Shown here piece after piece: positions 26,975 through 35,413 of a DNA stretch of 64,000 bases. Positions within the stretch are counted from its first letter, which is position 1; every line of letters begins with the position of its first letter. The position numbers were made by a program, and so were the translations under genes. A model generated the notes under the pieces. The model did no database searches. It worked only from the letters and a program-made list of their open reading frames with translations, and was not told the DNA's origin. The stretch is from Microvirga terrestris (lineage in GTDB: Bacteria > Pseudomonadota > Alphaproteobacteria > Rhizobiales > Beijerinckiaceae): the NCBI RefSeq assembly GCF_015694425.1, contig NZ_JADQDN010000001.1:186001-250000 (forward strand), written 5' to 3'.

Positions 26975-28123
26975 ATGCCTTGGAGTAACCAAAGCGGCGG
27001 CGGCGGCCCCTGGGGGCAGCGTGGCGGGTCGGGAGGCGGCAAGAGCCCATGGGGCTCGGGCGGGCCGCAGGGGAACGGCAACCCCCCGGATCTCGAAGAT
27101 ATTCTGCGCCGCAGCCAGGACCGGCTGAAGGACTTTATCCCCGGCGGCTCCATGGGAGGCCGGGGTCTGATTATTCTTGTCTTGGGTGTCATTGCCGTCT
27201 GGCTGCTCACCGGCTTCTACACGGTGCGGCCGAACGAGGTCGGCATCAACATGATCTTCGGGGAATATACTCGGACAGCCGGCGAAGGCCTGCGCTACAA
27301 CCTTCCTTACCCGATCGGTCGCGTCATGAAGCCCAATGTCACCGCTCAGCAGCGGGTTGAGGTTGGCTACCGGTCCACCCCGACGGGGCAGGGACGGGCT
27401 CGTGACGTCATCGAAGAAAGCCTGATGCTCACTGCTGACGAGAACATCGTCGACATCGATTTCGATGCGGTCTGGCAGATCAATCCAGCCCGTCCGCAAG
27501 ATTATGTCTTCAACCTGCAGAACCCTGATGGCACCATCAAGTCCGTAGCAGAAAGCGCCATGCGCGAGGTCATTGGCCGCCGCAATATCCAGGCGATTCT
27601 AACCACCGAGCAGGCCAGCGTCGCCCAGGAAGTCCGCGAGATCATGCAGGAAGCCCTGGATGCCTACGGGGCTGGTGTGCTGATCAACGTGGTCCAACTC
27701 CAGGCGGTCAGGCCGCCGTCGGAAGTCCAGCAGGCCTTCTTCGACGTCAACGCTGCCCAGCAGGATGCCGTGCGCGTGCAAAATGAGGCGGGCGCCTTCG
27801 CTAGTCGTGTCGTCCCCGAATCGCGAGGCGAGGCCGCCCGCACGGTCCAGCAGGCCGAAGCCTATCGCGAGCAGTCGGTGGCCGACGCCACCGGTCAGGC
27901 CGCCCGCTTCCGTCAGGTCTATGAGGAGTACCGCAAGGCTCCGGAAGTCAGCCGCGAGCGCATCTTCCTCGAGACGATGGAGCGCGTTTACGGTGGCGTC
28001 GACAAGATCATTGTGGACCAGAACGGGCAGGGTGTTGTGCCCTTCCTGCCGCTCAACCAGATGCAGCAACGGCTGCAGCCTCAGGGCAATGCCGCCAACC
28101 CGCAGCAGGGAGCCACGCGATGA
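26975..28123 (+). CDS. hflK: HflK, FtsH-associated membrane protease modulator
   Basis: SPFH/band-7 protein of 382 residues that forms, with HflC, the HflKC complex regulating the FtsH protease. N-terminus: Gly/Pro-rich cytoplasmic segment (about 1-50), then one transmembrane helix (LIILVLGVIAVWLLTGFY, about 62-80). The SPFH domain follows (TVRPNEVGINMIFGEY to about 260) with a coiled-coil region (VQQAEAYREQSVADATGQAARF). The last ~30 residues are Gln/Pro-rich. ATGA overlap with hflC (28120-28123). Confidence 0.95.
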   Translation: MPWSNQSGGGGPWGQRGGSGGGKSPWGSGGPQGNGNPPDLEDILRRSQDRLKDFIPGGSMGGRGLIILVLGVIAVWLLTGFYTVRPNEVGINMIFGEYTRTAGEGLRYNLPYPIGRVMKPNVTAQQRVEVGYRSTPTGQGRARDVIEESLMLTADENIVDIDFDAVWQINPARPQDYVFNLQNPDGTIKSVAESAMREVIGRRNIQAILTTEQASVAQEVREIMQEALDAYGAGVLINVVQLQAVRPPSEVQQAFFDVNAAQQDAVRVQNEAGAFASRVVPESRGEAARTVQQAEAYREQSVADATGQAARFRQVYEEYRKAPEVSRERIFLETMERVYGGVDKIIVDQNGQGVVPFLPLNQMQQRLQPQGNAANPQQGATR

Positions 28124-29049
28124 ACGGTTCGACTCTTCGCACAGGCCTCCTCCTCCTGGTGGGCCTGATTGCCATCGTCCTCTACAGCTCGATTTTCATC
28201 GTGCAGCAGACCCAGTACGCCCTGGTGCTGCGCTTCGGCGCAGTACAATCCGCGATCTCGGAACCGGGCTTGAAGTTCAAGGTACCGCTGGTCGACAACG
28301 TCACCTATTTCGAGAAGCGGGTGCTCGATCTCGACCTGCCGGTCCAGACCGTTCTCTCCGCCGACAGGCAGAACCTGGAGGTCGATGCCTTCACGCGTTA
28401 CCGGATCGTCGATCCGCTGCGCTTCTATCAGGCGGTCGGCAACATCGCCCTCGCCAATCAGCGCCTGCAGAGCTTCACCAACTCGGCCATGCGTAATGTC
28501 CTGGCGAATGCTTCTCGCGACGCCATCGTGCGCACCGAGCGGTCCGTTCTGATGAACCGCATTCAGGACGACGTGAACCGGCAGGCGGGCAGCCTCGGCA
28601 TTGAGATGATCGATGTGCGTCTCACCCGGGTCGATCTGCCTGCAGCGAACAGCCAAGCGGTCTATCAGCGCATGCGCACGGAACGTGAGCGTGAGGCTGC
28701 CGATATCCGGGCCAATGGCCAGCAGCAGGCCCAGACAATCCGGGCGCGGGCCGAGCGTGAGGCAACCGTGATCCGCGCTGATGCCAATCGACAGGCCGAG
28801 GAACTGCGCGGCCAGGGCGATGCGGATCGAAACCGCATTCTGGCTGAGGCCTTCGGACAGGATCCGGAGTTCTTCTCCTTCTACCGGTCCATGCAGGCCT
28901 ATGAGATTGGGTTGAAGGGGGATGACACCCGCCTCGTGCTGAGCCCGGATTCCGATTTCTTCCGCTATTTCAATGATCCCACGGGTCAGCGCGGTCGTGG
29001 AGTTGCTCGTCCAGCACCAGCGCCGGCCCAACCGGCTCCAGCCCAATAA
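28120..29049 (+). CDS. hflC: HflC, FtsH-associated membrane protease modulator
   Basis: SPFH/band-7 partner of HflK, 309 residues. One N-terminal transmembrane helix (LLLLVGLIAIVLYSSIFIV), then VQQTQYALVLRFG and the band-7 core. A long charged coiled coil (QRMRTERERE ... ANGQQQAQTIRARAERE, about 190-235) is followed by the conserved FYRSMQAYE motif near 264. The tail is Ala/Pro-rich. It begins inside the hflK stop codon, so the two subunits are made in a coupled way. Confidence 0.95.
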   Translation: MNGSTLRTGLLLLVGLIAIVLYSSIFIVQQTQYALVLRFGAVQSAISEPGLKFKVPLVDNVTYFEKRVLDLDLPVQTVLSADRQNLEVDAFTRYRIVDPLRFYQAVGNIALANQRLQSFTNSAMRNVLANASRDAIVRTERSVLMNRIQDDVNRQAGSLGIEMIDVRLTRVDLPAANSQAVYQRMRTEREREAADIRANGQQQAQTIRARAEREATVIRADANRQAEELRGQGDADRNRILAEAFGQDPEFFSFYRSMQAYEIGLKGDDTRLVLSPDSDFFRYFNDPTGQRGRGVARPAPAPAQPAPAQ

Positions 29050-29058
29050 GCCTGCCTA

Positions 29059-29250
29059 ATGTTAGACTTGATTGCAGCCCTCGGCCTCGCTCTCGCGGTC
29101 GAGGGCATTCTATTTGCGGCCTTCCCGGACGGGATGCGCCGGGCGATGTACGAGGCCGCCCACAGCCCGAGCGACCAGATGCGGATCGTCGGCATCATTT
29201 CGGCGGTGCTTGGGCTCGGGGTGATCTGGCTTGTGCGCCAGTTTGGATAG
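29059..29250 (+). CDS. DUF2065 small membrane protein
   Basis: A 63-residue protein with two hydrophobic helices (IAALGLALAVEGILFAAFP and VGIISAVLGLGVIWLV) flanking a short loop (DGMRRAMYEAAHSPSDQMR). This is the DUF2065 pattern (YjeT-like in E. coli, where the gene is also next to hflC). Lies 9 bp after hflC. Function unknown. Confidence 0.88.
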   Translation: MLDLIAALGLALAVEGILFAAFPDGMRRAMYEAAHSPSDQMRIVGIISAVLGLGVIWLVRQFG

Positions 29251-29338
29251 GCGGCGGTCAGGCTTCCGCTGCCATGCCCGCTTGAATGCCGGGGCCAAGC
29301 ACCAATCTATATGCACAAACTCCGAAAGAGGATTGTCG

Positions 29339-30868
29339 ATGAACACAGCCACGAATGCGCTGGCCCCTTCCAAGGCGGTGCTGCCCCAGCGTCCCCTGCG
29401 CCGGCTTGCTACGTCCTGCTTCGCGGTCCTGACCTTGGTCGCGACGGCGATGCCCCTGCCGGCCTATGCCCGCTCGGCTCCTGAATCCTTTGCCGACCTG
29501 GCTGACGAGGTCACGCCGGCGGTGGTCAACATCTCGGCCTCGACCACGGTTGAAGCCCGCAGCCGCACCCTGCCGCAGCTTCCACCCGGCACGCCTTTCG
29601 AGGATCTCTTCGAGGAATTCTTCAACCGTCGCGGCCAGGGCGGTGGCCCCGGTGGAGGTGGAGGTGGTGAGAATTCCCCCTCGCGTCCCCGCAGCTCGAA
29701 CTCTCTTGGCTCCGGCTTCGTGATCGATCCGTCCGGCATCGTGGTGACGAACAATCACGTGATCGGCGACGCGAACGACATCAGCGTGATCTTCCCCGAC
29801 GGGACGCGCCTGAAGGCGGAGATCATCGGCAAGGATTCCAAGGTGGATCTCGCGGTCCTGAAGGTGAAGTCCGACAAGCCCCTCAGGGCTGTGAAGTTCG
29901 GCGATTCCGAGACCATCCGCCCGGGCGACTGGGTCATGGCGATCGGCAACCCCTTCGGTCTCGGTGGTTCCGTGACGGCCGGCATCGTATCGGCCCGCGG
30001 CCGCAATATCGAGTCCGGTCCTTATGACAACTACATTCAGACCGATGCCTCCATCAACAAAGGCAATTCCGGCGGTCCGCTCTTCAACATGAATGGCGAG
30101 GTCATCGGCATCAACACGGCGATCCTTTCGCCCACCGGCGGCTCGGTTGGCATCGGCTTCGCGGTTCCTGCCTCCACGGCGGTGCCGATCATCGATCAGC
30201 TGCGCCAGTTCGGCGAGACCCGCCGCGGCTGGCTCGGCGTGCGCATCCAGAACGTGGACGACGCCACCGCCGAGGCCCTGAATCTTGGAACGGCGCGCGG
30301 CGCGCTTGTCGCCGGGATCGACGAGAAGGGACCGGCCAAGCCGGCTGGTCTCGAAGTTGGTGACGTGATCGTTCGCTTCGACGGCAGGGAGGTGAAGGAT
30401 TCCCGCGACCTGCCGCGGATCGTAGCTTCTTCGCCTGTCGGCAAGGCGGTGGACGTGACGATCGTCCGGAAGGGCCAGGAGATGACAAAGCAGGTCACCC
30501 TGGGCCGTCTTGAGGACACCGAGAAGCAGGCGAGCCTGCAGCAGCCCTCGACCGAGCCCCCGACGGCCACCCGTCAGGCCCTCGGCCTCAACATGTCGGG
30601 CATGACGGACGAGTTGCGCCGCCGCTTCAGCCTGAAGGATGATCTGAAAGGCGTGGTAATCACCCGGGTCGACCCGAACTCGGCCGCTTCCGACAAGCGG
30701 ATCCAGGCCGGTGAGGTGATCGTCGAGGTCAACCAGGAGCCGGTCTCCAATCCGGCCGATGTGACCAAGAAGATCGACGACCTCAAGGCGCAGAACCGCA
30801 AGTCGGCCCTGCTTCTCGTGGCAAATGCCCAGGGCGAGGTGCGCTTCGTGGCCCTGTCCATCGAGTAA
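29339..30868 (+). CDS. degP: DegP/HtrA-type periplasmic serine protease
   Basis: Periplasmic Do-like protease and chaperone of misfolded envelope proteins, 509 residues. It has an N-terminal Arg-rich region and export signal (LRRLATSCFAVLTLVATAMP, cleavage after ~AYA). The trypsin-like domain has triad His140 (NNHVIG), Asp170 (DLAVLKV) and Ser244 (GNSGGP). A Gly-rich loop (about 99-110) precedes the His. Two PDZ domains follow (about 290-375 and 415-500). The ATG at 29339 was chosen because it places the signal peptide near the start. The frame is open upstream, but that part overlaps the DUF2065 gene. Confidence 0.94.
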   Translation: MNTATNALAPSKAVLPQRPLRRLATSCFAVLTLVATAMPLPAYARSAPESFADLADEVTPAVVNISASTTVEARSRTLPQLPPGTPFEDLFEEFFNRRGQGGGPGGGGGGENSPSRPRSSNSLGSGFVIDPSGIVVTNNHVIGDANDISVIFPDGTRLKAEIIGKDSKVDLAVLKVKSDKPLRAVKFGDSETIRPGDWVMAIGNPFGLGGSVTAGIVSARGRNIESGPYDNYIQTDASINKGNSGGPLFNMNGEVIGINTAILSPTGGSVGIGFAVPASTAVPIIDQLRQFGETRRGWLGVRIQNVDDATAEALNLGTARGALVAGIDEKGPAKPAGLEVGDVIVRFDGREVKDSRDLPRIVASSPVGKAVDVTIVRKGQEMTKQVTLGRLEDTEKQASLQQPSTEPPTATRQALGLNMSGMTDELRRRFSLKDDLKGVVITRVDPNSAASDKRIQAGEVIVEVNQEPVSNPADVTKKIDDLKAQNRKSALLLVANAQGEVRFVALSIE

Positions 30869-30892
30869 GCCGATCGCTGAGATTAACAATCA

Positions 30893-30925
30893 AAAAGGCG
30901 GCCTCCAGGGCCGCCTTTCTCGTTT
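30893..30925 (+). terminator. Rho-independent terminator after degP
   Basis: Ten-base stem AAAGGCGGCC (30894-30903) pairing with GGCCGCCTTT (30909-30918) around a five-base loop TCCAG, followed by CTCGTTTC. It lies 25 bp after the degP stop and before the convergent serB end at 30950, so it may serve both strands. Confidence 0.8.
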
Positions 30926-30949
30926 CAGGGATGACTCAATAGCTTCGGC

Positions 30950-31858
30950 TTATTCCTGCACGATATCATCTGGCTGATAGCCCTGCGCATAGAGCAGCGC
31001 CGTCAGGTCGGAATGGTCGAGCCGCGCATGAGCCGCGGCCGCCACCGCGGGCTTGGCCCGGAAGGCCACGCCGAGGCCCGCTTCACCCAGCATGGCGAGG
31101 TCGTTGGCGCCGTCGCCCACGGCCATCGTTTCTTGCGGGGTCAAACCGAAGCGAGTGCGCAGTTCGATCAAGGTCGCAAGTTTGGCTTCGCGGCCGAGGA
31201 TCGGCTCTTCAACGGTGCCGACAAGCTTCTCTCCGTTCAAGACCAGGCGGTTGGAGCGGTCCTCATGGAAGCCGATCATCGCTCCGATGGGGCCGGTGAA
31301 GAGTGTGAAGCCACCGGAGACGAGGCAGGTATAGGCACCATTGGCGCGCATCGTCCGGACGAGCGCCGTTCCACCGGGCGTAAGGGTGATGCGCTTCTCG
31401 ATGATCTCATCGACAACGTTGACGGGAAGATTCTTCAACAGGGCCACGCGCTCGCGCAAGGCTGGCTCGAAGGCGATCTCGCCGCGCATGGCGCGCTCCG
31501 TGATCTCGGATACTTCGCTTTTGAGCCCCACATAATCGGCGAGTTCGTCGATGCATTCCTGACCGATCATGGTGGAGTCCATATCGGCCAGGAACAGGCG
31601 TTTGCGGCGGTGGGCTGACGGTTGGACCACGATGTCGATGGGTTGCCTGTTCAGGGCTTGACGCAGGGCTGTTTCGACGGCTTTCGCGTCTGTTATACCG
31701 GGAAGAATTATATCTGCCGCAATTCCGCTTGCCAGAACAGCTTGTTCCGTCTTTTGTCCGAGCGCCTGGGCAGCCAGGGCCACGATCTCGTCGGTGACGA
31801 CCGGTTGCGACGGATTGGCGATCAGGGTCGCGACGAGAGAATTCTGGGGAAACGCCAT
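30950..31858 (-). CDS. serB: Phosphoserine phosphatase SerB
   Basis: HAD-superfamily enzyme releasing phosphate from O-phosphoserine in serine biosynthesis. The 302 residues comprise an N-terminal ACT-like region (about 1-80) and the phosphatase core with DMDSTMI (D92 nucleophile, D94), [12 protein letters not shown] (motif II Ser, about 188), K in [11 protein letters not shown], and [19 protein letters not shown] (motif III/IV, about 247-266). Divergent from miaA with only 15 bp between starts, so the promoters overlap the two coding starts or a leader. Confidence 0.95.
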   Translation of the reverse strand: MAFPQNSLVATLIANPSQPVVTDEIVALAAQALGQKTEQAVLASGIAADIILPGITDAKAVETALRQALNRQPIDIVVQPSAHRRKRLFLADMDSTMIGQECIDELADYVGLKSEVSEITERAMRGEIAFEPALRERVALLKNLPVNVVDEIIEKRITLTPGGTALVRTMRANGAYTCLVSGGFTLFTGPIGAMIGFHEDRSNRLVLNGEKLVGTVEEPILGREAKLATLIELRTRFGLTPQETMAVGDGANDLAMLGEAGLGVAFRAKPAVAAAAHARLDHSDLTALLYAQGYQPDDIVQE

Positions 31859-31873
31859 TGGGGAGACCTGGCT

Positions 31874-32812
31874 GTGAGTGACGTTCGGGTCGGCGCGATT
31901 CTCATCGCAGGGCCGACCGCATCAGGCAAGTCCGCTCTGGGCATCAGGCTGGCCCAAGCCTTGAACGGCCTAGTGGTCAATGCGGATTCCATGCAGGTCT
32001 ACCGGGACCTGCGCGTCATCACAGCCCGTCCCACGCCAGACGAGGAATCCCAGGCGCCCCACCGGCTCTATGGCCATGTGGATGCCGGGGTGAATTTTTC
32101 CGTGGGGCGCTATGTGGCCGATGCCATCAAGGTCTTACGGGAGATCGAGGGAACGAAACTGCCGATCTTTGTGGGAGGCACTGGCCTCTACTTCAAGGCC
32201 CTGACCGAGGGGCTCTCCAATATGCCGCCTGTCCCGGAGGAGGTTCGTGAGCAGGTGCGGCGGGAGAGCGAGGGCCTTGAGACGCCCGAGCTTCATCGCC
32301 TGCTCGTTGAACGCGATTCCGAGACGGCGCGGACCTTGCGCCCATCAGACCGCCTACGCGTGCAGCGGGCTCTCGAAATCTTCGCGGCGACCGGCCGCCC
32401 GCTCGTGTCGTTCCATGGCGCCCGCGAACCGGGCCCCTTAGCGGATCGCCCCGTCGTCAAGCTCTTCCTTGCCCCAGACCGGGACGAGTTGCGCCGGCGG
32501 ATCGACCGGCGGTTCGAGTCCATGATGGAGCATGGTGCGCTCGATGAGGTCAAGGCCTTGGGCGAGCGGAATCTCGATCCGATGCTGCCCGCCATGCGCG
32601 CCCATGGCGTGCCCGGTCTCCTGGCCTACCTGCGCGGCGAGAGCTCGCTCGATGAGGCTATTGCCAAAGGGCAGGGGGATACGAGGCGCTATGCCAAACG
32701 CCAGTTCACATGGTTCCGCCACCAGTTACCCGACTGGCATTGGGTCGATCCCGAGCAAGGCTATGAGGCCGTGATGGCCACCTGGAGAGAAGCCAATCCT
32801 CAAGCAAAATAG
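31874..32812 (+). CDS. miaA: tRNA dimethylallyltransferase MiaA
   Basis: Adds the dimethylallyl group to A37 of tRNAs reading codons beginning with U. It is 312 residues from a GTG at 31874. Walker A GPTASGKS sits at residues 13-20, [17 protein letters not shown] at about 38-54, HRLYGHVD, and [16 protein letters not shown] near 100. The C-terminal [14 protein letters not shown] motif is the MiaA tRNA-binding signature. GTG is used because the frame further upstream overlaps serB and lacks homology; GGGGAGACC precedes it at a usable distance. The 3' end overlaps the convergent oxidase gene by 13 bp. Confidence 0.94.
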   Translation: MSDVRVGAILIAGPTASGKSALGIRLAQALNGLVVNADSMQVYRDLRVITARPTPDEESQAPHRLYGHVDAGVNFSVGRYVADAIKVLREIEGTKLPIFVGGTGLYFKALTEGLSNMPPVPEEVREQVRRESEGLETPELHRLLVERDSETARTLRPSDRLRVQRALEIFAATGRPLVSFHGAREPGPLADRPVVKLFLAPDRDELRRRIDRRFESMMEHGALDEVKALGERNLDPMLPAMRAHGVPGLLAYLRGESSLDEAIAKGQGDTRRYAKRQFTWFRHQLPDWHWVDPEQGYEAVMATWREANPQAK

Positions 32813-34245
32813 GCATCCCACATCAGATTGCGGAACAGCAGATCCTGGTCATAGTGACGCTTCTGGGAAATGAACCTTTGAATCCGGGGATAAGATTTCT
32901 CGACTTGATCGCGTCTCGCATGAAGCCGGTAAGGTAAGTAGAAGCTGCCTCCTATGGCCAGAACGCGGTCTATAAGCTCCTCAGTCATCCGCATCATGTC
33001 CGCCTCCACCCCTGGAAGCATCTCCTGCGAGAAGGACATAACGGCGGCTATTCGGGCCGTTGGGGCATAGGCGAGCACGCTGAGTTGATCAGCTTCAACA
33101 TACCGTAACGTAATGTTGAGAAGCTCCTGCTGCGATCGTGGAATGACTTCTCGACAGGCCTTGATGAAATCGTTCAGGCGCTCAGGGGGGACGAAATATT
33201 CGTGGAGTATGTCCGTGCGTTTGATGGATCTCCCTGCGAGGTTTGACACGGGCTCATTAAGCAGAGAGTTGCGAGTGAACATGGTTGATGCGATGGAAGG
33301 ACCGGCCACCGTTTCCGCGAACCAGCGGGCTCGTTTGCCTGTCTCCCATCCGGTCTGCGCCCGATATATCTCCCGAGCCAAGCCAGCCATTTTGCCGCCG
33401 GATTCCGCCCCGGGCAACTTTCCTTCGGGTCGTGGCTGCTCGTGGAAAACGACGATGAGCGCTTCCTGGAGAAAGTTGGAGCGCGCCACAGTGACTCGGC
33501 CATAGGCCATGCGAGCTCTATGATTTTGCGTGATTAATCTCAGGAATTGCTGCGCGAAGTTTTCAGTCGGCACGACCTGAAAAGATGGCTTTAGAAGCAC
33601 GTTTTGAACCATCTCGACCTCAAGGTCTAAGATGACGCCGAATAGACCATACCCGCCCATCGTGAGAGCAAATAGCTCGGAATTTTCTTCACGTGAGCAG
33701 GTCAGGATCGTTCCGTCTGCCAGCATGAGGCGGAAAGAGCGAACAGTCGTTCCGAAGGGGCCGAAAGGTGTCGGCCAGCCATGTGCATTGACCGAAAGAG
33801 TGCTGGCGACGCCGAAGTCATTGTTGGATTGCATGACTGCAGGCGAGAACCCGATGGGATCAAGCGCGGCGATCACATTTCTCCAGCGCGTTCCGGAGCC
33901 AACCCTGTAGATGCGCTTGTCCACATCGGGATCGCAGGAGGACGGTGTCAGCGTGATTACAGTGCCGTCACGTGCGAGGCTTTGCCCTCCCATGGAATGA
34001 CGGGCTGCGCCGAATGCCACCGGCCTTCTCGCAGCCTGCGCCGCCTTCAGCTCCGAACGCAGTCGTGCGATGAAGGTGTCATCCTTCTCCTCAGCGACCC
34101 AATGCCTAAAAACGGGAGTCGGGTTGAGCTGACTTGCATCATTGAGAACAAAGCGCTGCTGGGCTCTGGACACCTGAGGCAGGCTTAAGCTTAGGGCGGC
34201 CGCTCCGCCCCCAGCAAGGAGTGATCGTCTGGAAATTTTCGCCAT
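32800..34245 (-). CDS. Tat-exported FAD-linked oxidase
   Basis: A 481-residue protein with a twin-arginine signal ([20 protein letters not shown], cleavage probably after SRA), so it folds with FAD before export. An FAD_binding_4 domain follows ([17 protein letters not shown] near 70; [57 protein letters not shown]). The C-terminal half resembles D-arabinono-lactone oxidase/L-gulonolactone-oxidase-like proteins. The gene is more AT-rich than its neighbours and stands alone between miaA and the RMD1-like gene, so it may have been acquired. The substrate is unknown. Confidence 0.82.
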   Translation of the reverse strand: MAKISRRSLLAGGGAAALSLSLPQVSRAQQRFVLNDASQLNPTPVFRHWVAEEKDDTFIARLRSELKAAQAARRPVAFGAARHSMGGQSLARDGTVITLTPSSCDPDVDKRIYRVGSGTRWRNVIAALDPIGFSPAVMQSNNDFGVASTLSVNAHGWPTPFGPFGTTVRSFRLMLADGTILTCSREENSELFALTMGGYGLFGVILDLEVEMVQNVLLKPSFQVVPTENFAQQFLRLITQNHRARMAYGRVTVARSNFLQEALIVVFHEQPRPEGKLPGAESGGKMAGLAREIYRAQTGWETGKRARWFAETVAGPSIASTMFTRNSLLNEPVSNLAGRSIKRTDILHEYFVPPERLNDFIKACREVIPRSQQELLNITLRYVEADQLSVLAYAPTARIAAVMSFSQEMLPGVEADMMRMTEELIDRVLAIGGSFYLPYRLHARRDQVEKSYPRIQRFISQKRHYDQDLLFRNLMWDAYFA

Positions 34246-34311
34246 CAGGCGATGTAATAAAATTCTAATTCAAATAAAAGTTTTTTCGAACCCCAGTCAG
34301 GCAGCCCGCTG

Positions 34312-35145
34312 TCAATGTCCCGAGACGCCGGTAAACATCTGATAGAACGTGATGAAGATCTCGAAGACGATCAGGAGGACGATGATCAGTTCGAGGCGCA
34401 AAGAACGCTCAGTGTCGATGATGTCGGTCAGGGCCTGCGCTGTATCACCGAGAACCTCCAGCTTGCGGTGGAGGGCCGCCGCCCGTTCCTTCAATTCGTA
34501 TTCGTCCTCAAGTCGGGCATAGAGACGCTCCAGGTCCGGTCGGTCCCACAGAACATCTGGCTTCTCCTCCACGGCCACGCCTCCCGACATGCGCTGCCGG
34601 ACAAGGAGTGCTTGGCCGACCTGCTTGAGGATCCTGCGGCGGTCGCGCGGGCGGCGCCCATTCTCGGCAAGGTGCTGAACGGAGGGCTCGACCAGTTCGA
34701 AGGCTGCGGTGGCCTCCCGCTCGTCGCGGGCGAGGGTGGCACTCTTGGACAGGGCATCCGCAATGACGAGCAGCCGCTCGGTGGACATCTGCTTGATGTA
34801 GATCGGACCGCCCGGTGGGATCTGGTCGTCCCGGTCGGGCGAGATCTCGATGATCGCGGTTTCCTCCTCATGGCGGGCGAACTCGCCGGAGATCCGCTGG
34901 CGCAGGCTGCGGATGACCTCGTCTTCCTCCAGGGGTGTGAGACCGACCAGAACCGCCACGCCATAGCGGAACAGGGCCACGAATCCGTCCTGACCGGCGC
35001 GAAAGGCAAGGGGGGTTGTCGACAGAACATCGCTGCGCTCCAGCCCCGCGACATCGAGGCGGTCGCCCAGGAGGAGGGCACGGGCCGTAAGGCGCAGGTT
35101 CTGCGTCGGCACGGCGGTGGAAGAGCTGGTATCGGTCATGATCAT
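34312..35145 (-). CDS. RMD1/DUF155 family membrane protein
   Basis: A 277-residue protein with the RMD1/SIF2 (DUF155) layout: N-terminal ARALLLGDRLDVAGLE and GFVALFRYGVAVLVGLTPLEEDEVIRSLR (about 50-80). A long helical region follows (YARLEDEYELKERAAALHRKLEVLGDTA, about 208-236). One C-terminal transmembrane helix (LELIIVLLIVFEIFITFYQMF) anchors it. Eukaryotic relatives act in mitochondria; the bacterial role is not established. It is divergent from the ilvB leader region, 121 bp from the leader peptide start. Confidence 0.82.
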   Translation of the reverse strand: MIMTDTSSSTAVPTQNLRLTARALLLGDRLDVAGLERSDVLSTTPLAFRAGQDGFVALFRYGVAVLVGLTPLEEDEVIRSLRQRISGEFARHEEETAIIEISPDRDDQIPPGGPIYIKQMSTERLLVIADALSKSATLARDEREATAAFELVEPSVQHLAENGRRPRDRRRILKQVGQALLVRQRMSGGVAVEEKPDVLWDRPDLERLYARLEDEYELKERAAALHRKLEVLGDTAQALTDIIDTERSLRLELIIVLLIVFEIFITFYQMFTGVSGH

Positions 35146-35204
35146 ACGACTAAAATAGGGGTCTCACCCTAAAAGCTAAGCCGCTTTGCGCCAAGTCGCT
35201 TCCG

Positions 35205-35232
35205 CTTGACCGAATGAAATGGATCGTTTAGC
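35205..35232 (+). promoter_or_regulatory. Candidate promoter of the ilvB leader
   Basis: CTTGAC at 35205-35210 (a good alphaproteobacterial -35) and a weak -10 (GTTTAG/TTTAGC, 35226-35232) at 15-16-base spacing, about 35 bases before the leader peptide ATG. The -10 match is poor, so this is a candidate only. Confidence 0.4.
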
Positions 35233-35266
35233 CTCAGCGCAACTTTTGAAATTAAGAGCTGCCTCA

Positions 35267-35317
35267 ATGCGCAAGCTTATTCTCGTAGTACGAGCGCCAT
35301 CGACGGAGCGGGATTGA
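35267..35317 (+). CDS. Putative ilvB leader peptide (16 residues)
   Basis: The frame ATG ... TGA encodes MRKLILVVRAPSTERD. Leu-Ile-Leu-Val-Val occupy residues 4-8, the three products of the branched-chain pathway in consecutive codons. It precedes a terminator (35342-35366) and ilvB. The composition and position match leader peptides of ribosome-mediated attenuators: stalling at these codons would signal shortage of charged Leu/Ile/Val tRNA. The ribosome-binding site is weak (AAGAGCTGCC). Confidence 0.72.
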   Translation: MRKLILVVRAPSTERD

Positions 35318-35366
35318 CCCGCATGTCCGGCGATGGCGCACAGGCCCCCTCAGGGGCCTTTTTTAT
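35294..35366 (+). promoter_or_regulatory. Attenuator structure before ilvB
   Basis: Two alternative-type elements follow the leader codons. A nine-base stem (GCGCCATCG 35294-35302 with CGATGGCGC 35331-35339) begins directly after the Val codons and would be blocked by a ribosome stalled there. The second is a Rho-independent terminator, AGGCCCC (35342-35348) / GGGGCCT (35353-35359) with loop CTCA and a T-tract 35359-35364. The first stem probably acts as the pause/protector hairpin. An anti-terminator strand that would pair with AGGCCCC is not obvious by eye. Confidence 0.65.
35342..35366 (+). terminator. ilvB leader terminator
   Basis: Seven-base GC-rich stem AGGCCCC/GGGGCCT with a four-base loop and a run of six T before ATT. 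It lies 48 bp before the ilvB ATG, so it must be conditionally overcome for ilvB to be expressed from an upstream promoter. Confidence 0.8.
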
Positions 35367-35413
35367 TGCCCAGATTTCTTGAGACAGCAGACGAGACCGA
35401 CGGAGCAAGACCC

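Noticed and set aside
28081-29046. Minus-strand frame of 321 codons opposite hflC
   Set aside because: Shadow of hflC in GC-rich sequence.
29258-30889. Minus-strand frame of 543 codons opposite degP
   Set aside because: Shadow; the degP frame has an intact catalytic triad and PDZ domains.
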